A stretch of 64,000 nucleotides of DNA, taken from contig JAHHQO010000003.1 of the NCBI GenBank assembly GCA_020026335.1, positions 62,001 to 126,000 of the forward strand, written 5' to 3'. This document shows positions 61,946-64,000 of the stretch, piece by piece. Position numbers and translations under genes: made by a program. Every line of letters begins with the position of its first letter. Within the stretch, counting starts at the first letter, position 1. The stretch comes from Alistipes sp. Its GTDB lineage: Bacteria > Bacteroidota > Bacteroidia > Bacteroidales > Rikenellaceae. The notes under the pieces were generated by a model. That model worked only from the letters and a program-made list of their open reading frames with translations. It did not search any database and was not told the DNA's origin.

Positions 61946-64000
61946 ATGTCTGTTGTGGGATTTCTCGACGAGGTGGCTCAACACCTCTACGAACGCTATG
62001 GAGAGGATTTGTCCGAAAGGACTATCCTCTTTCCTTCTTTACGTGCGCGCCGTTTCTTCATCGACGCGCTCAACCGCATCGCCCGTCGGCCGATGTGGCA
62101 ACCCGACATGAAGTCCATCGACGATTTGATGTCGGAGGTGTCATCACTGCACAGGGGTGACCGCCTGCGACTCATCGCCGAGTTGTATAAAATCTACTCG
62201 AAGTATCACAAGGAGTCGTTCGACAAGTTCTACTTCTGGGGTGATATGCTGCTCACCGACTTCGACACCATCGACAAATACCGTATCGACGCCTCGCAGT
62301 TGTTCCGCAACATCTCCGACATCAAGGAGCTGGAGGCCGATGTGTCGTACCTGACCGAGAGTCAGTTGCAGATTATCCAGTTCTGGATGTCGCTGGGCCC
62401 CGAAACCGACCTCTCGGAGGAGAAACGCCGCTTCCTCGACATCTGGAAAACCCTGCTCCCGATTTATAACGAATACCGCGAGCACCTCACCCGTTTGGGC
62501 ATGGCGTACAACGGTATGATTCAGCGTGAGGCGGCCGATGCTCTCTTGGAGGGCAGCTTCCGCTTCTCCGAGCCCCGCATATTCGTGGTGGCGGGCTTCA
62601 ACGCCCTGTCGGAGTGCGAGAAGATACTCTTCCGCTTTCTGGTCAATAATGCCGAGACGGATTTCTTTTGGGACTTCGACCACTACTATTGTGCCAACAG
62701 CGAGCAGGAGGCCGGTATGTTCCTCCGCGACAACATTAATGCCTTCCCCTCGCCCCTGCATCTGCCCTGCAAGAATTTTTCGCAGCCCAAGGAACTGCAC
62801 GCCGTGGCGGCGGTGTCGAATGCCGTGCAGTGTAAATATGTAGCGGAGATACTCAAGAAATTGCAACACAGATTGGCGGAGGAGAGCCACAATCCCAATG
62901 CCCGTCTGGATAAGGAGACCGCCATCGTTCTCACGGACGAGAACCTCATGACGCCCCTGCTTTACGCCCTGCCGCAGGAGGTGGGCGATGTGAATGTGAC
63001 GATGGGTTACCCCTTGAAGCAGACCCTCGCCTATACCTTTGTCGAGCGATTGCTCGGCTTGCAGTCCCATGCCCGCAGAAGAGGAGGGGCGTATTGCTTC
63101 TATCATATCGATGTCGAGGGCTTGCTTTCGCACCCTTATGTGGCGGCGGACAACGACAAACTCATGGTGGCGGTGTCTGCCCAAATCGCGGAGGACCGCC
63201 GTATCTATGTCGATGCAGAGTGGCTGGGCGAAAAGAGCGACCTGCTGAAGACCATCTTCACCCCTGCCGAGGATTGGCAACAGCTGTCGGACTATCTGCT
63301 GTCGGTGGCCAATGCCTTGACGGGCGGCGACTATGACGAGGAGGAGGCACGCGAGCGCGTGGAGTTCCTCGCCATCATCTCCGATGAAATCGTCAAGTTG
63401 CGCAACTCGCTCGACAAGTGCGAAATAGAGGTCTCGCGCGAGATTTACTCCTCGCTGCTGCGCCGTCACCTGCAAACCATTCGTATCCCCTACGAGGGTG
63501 AACCTCTGTTGGGTATTCAGGTGATGGGTATCCTCGAGACCCGTAACCTCGACTTCGAGAATGTCATCATTCTCTCGATGACCGATGACAACTTCCCCGG
63601 CAACCACATGGAGCAGGCGTCGTTCATTCCCTACAACCTGCGTTCGGCGTTCGGCATGCCCACGCCCGAGCACCACGAGGGTGTCTATGCCTACTACTTC
63701 TACCGTCTGATACAGCGTGCCAAACGGGTCTATATGCTCTATTGCTCGCACGCCGACGACAAATCGACCGGTGAGCCGAGCCGATATATCCGCCAATTGG
63801 AGTATGAGAGCGGCTTTGATATCCATAAACTCGATGTGGGTGTCGATGTGAACCTCGCGGAGGTGAAGGGCATCTCGGTGGAGAAGAAGGGCGACATGGT
63901 GGAGCGACTCCTCGCCTATGCCAACGGGGAGAAACGCCCTGCATTCTCGCCCTCGGCATTCACGACCTATGTCACCTGCCCGCTGAAGTTCTACTTCAAG
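61946..64000 (+). CDS. PD-(D/E)XK nuclease family protein, AddB-like (3' end outside window)
   Basis: The frame from the ATG at 61946 is open without a stop to base 64000 (685 codons), so the gene runs off the right edge. The protein begins MSVVGFLDEVAQHLYERYGE, followed by LFPSLRARRFF, an AddB-type inactive-helicase opening; FVVAGFNALSECEKILFRF and VTMGYPLKQTLAYTF are also typical, as is VMGILETRNLDFENVIILSM and FPGNHMEQASFIPYNLR in the second half (motifs shown in part). At the right edge FSPSAFTTYVTCPLKFYFK begins the nuclease domain with its first iron-sulfur cysteine. The start follows the head-GIN stop by 11 bases. Confidence 0.88.
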   Translation, partial: MSVVGFLDEVAQHLYERYGEDLSERTILFPSLRARRFFIDALNRIARRPMWQPDMKSIDDLMSEVSSLHRGDRLRLIAELYKIYSKYHKESFDKFYFWGDMLLTDFDTIDKYRIDASQLFRNISDIKELEADVSYLTESQLQIIQFWMSLGPETDLSEEKRRFLDIWKTLLPIYNEYREHLTRLGMAYNGMIQREAADALLEGSFRFSEPRIFVVAGFNALSECEKILFRFLVNNAETDFFWDFDHYYCANSEQEAGMFLRDNINAFPSPLHLPCKNFSQPKELHAVAAVSNAVQCKYVAEILKKLQHRLAEESHNPNARLDKETAIVLTDENLMTPLLYALPQEVGDVNVTMGYPLKQTLAYTFVERLLGLQSHARRRGGAYCFYHIDVEGLLSHPYVAADNDKLMVAVSAQIAEDRRIYVDAEWLGEKSDLLKTIFTPAEDWQQLSDYLLSVANALTGGDYDEEEARERVEFLAIISDEIVKLRNSLDKCEIEVSREIYSSLLRRHLQTIRIPYEGEPLLGIQVMGILETRNLDFENVIILSMTDDNFPGNHMEQASFIPYNLRSAFGMPTPEHHEGVYAYYFYRLIQRAKRVYMLYCSHADDKSTGEPSRYIRQLEYESGFDIHKLDVGVDVNLAEVKGISVEKKGDMVERLLAYANGEKRPAFSPSAFTTYVTCPLKFYFK

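Noticed and set aside
57839..64000. Anti-phage defence island at the right end
   Set aside because: The helicase and nuclease match housekeeping AddAB-type recombination proteins; no toxin, restriction or reverse transcriptase genes accompany them.

Overview
This window is chromosomal DNA from a member of the Bacteroidales. The support is: promoters of the form TTTG-N19/20-TAnnTTTG (the primary-sigma pattern of Bacteroides and relatives), many lipoprotein and TonB-receptor genes, Bacteroidetes-specific families (DUF4919, DUF4199, DUF4293, DUF5689, BACON, M16 with signal peptide), and a complete sodium-pumping methylmalonyl-CoA decarboxylase operon typical of succinate/propionate producers. 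Coding DNA is moderately G+C-rich by eye. An Alistipes/Rikenellaceae-like gut organism is a reasonable guess, but no 16S gene is present to confirm it.

Layout, left to right. 1-6117 (+): sufBCDS iron-sulfur assembly (sufB lacks its first codons), a thymidylate kinase and a DoxX-type membrane protein. 6312-11595 (-): ligA, dapA, DUF4919 and a clostripain-like lipoprotein, in that transcriptional order. 11739-17749 (+): a small acidic protein overlapping an EF-hand/leucine-rich lipoprotein, then a large TPR protein with an outer-membrane barrel. 17861-18034 (-): a small SRP RNA gene (ffs) with a textbook promoter and terminator. 18313-22075 (+): mltG, a YciO-type protein, DUF4199, a family 2 glycosyltransferase and DUF4293. 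22533-32054 (+): a five-gene cluster with two surface lipoproteins (one a secreted nuclease), an endonuclease/exonuclease/phosphatase protein, a TonB-dependent receptor and a DUF5689 lipoprotein. I read this as a nucleic-acid scavenging locus organised like a polysaccharide utilisation locus, and it is the best candidate here for an under-described system.

32717-36485 (-): an M16 peptidase behind a DUF2975/HTH regulator pair with an operator-like palindrome array. 36675-38550 (+): acyl-ACP thioesterase and a family 4 glycosyltransferase. 38625-43025 (-): era, a TPR protein and an MFS transporter. 43206-48040 (+): sialidase, beta-mannosidase and a GNAT acetyltransferase. 48113-49695 (-): a thioredoxin-fold protein without CxxC, and meaB. 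50144-54261 (+): methylmalonyl-CoA epimerase and the four-subunit decarboxylase. 54817-57579 (+): rplM, rpsI, rpsB, tsf. 57839-64000: an AddA-like helicase-nuclease (-), a head-GIN protein (+) and an AddB-like nuclease (+) running off the right edge.

No tRNA, rRNA, CRISPR array, insertion sequence, integrase or prophage gene was seen. Most genes are core or housekeeping functions. The unusual points are the nuclease locus, tandem clamp-binding-like motifs at the ligase C-terminus, the palindrome array upstream of DUF2975, and an orphan promoter in front of a structured non-coding stretch near 22.2 kb.
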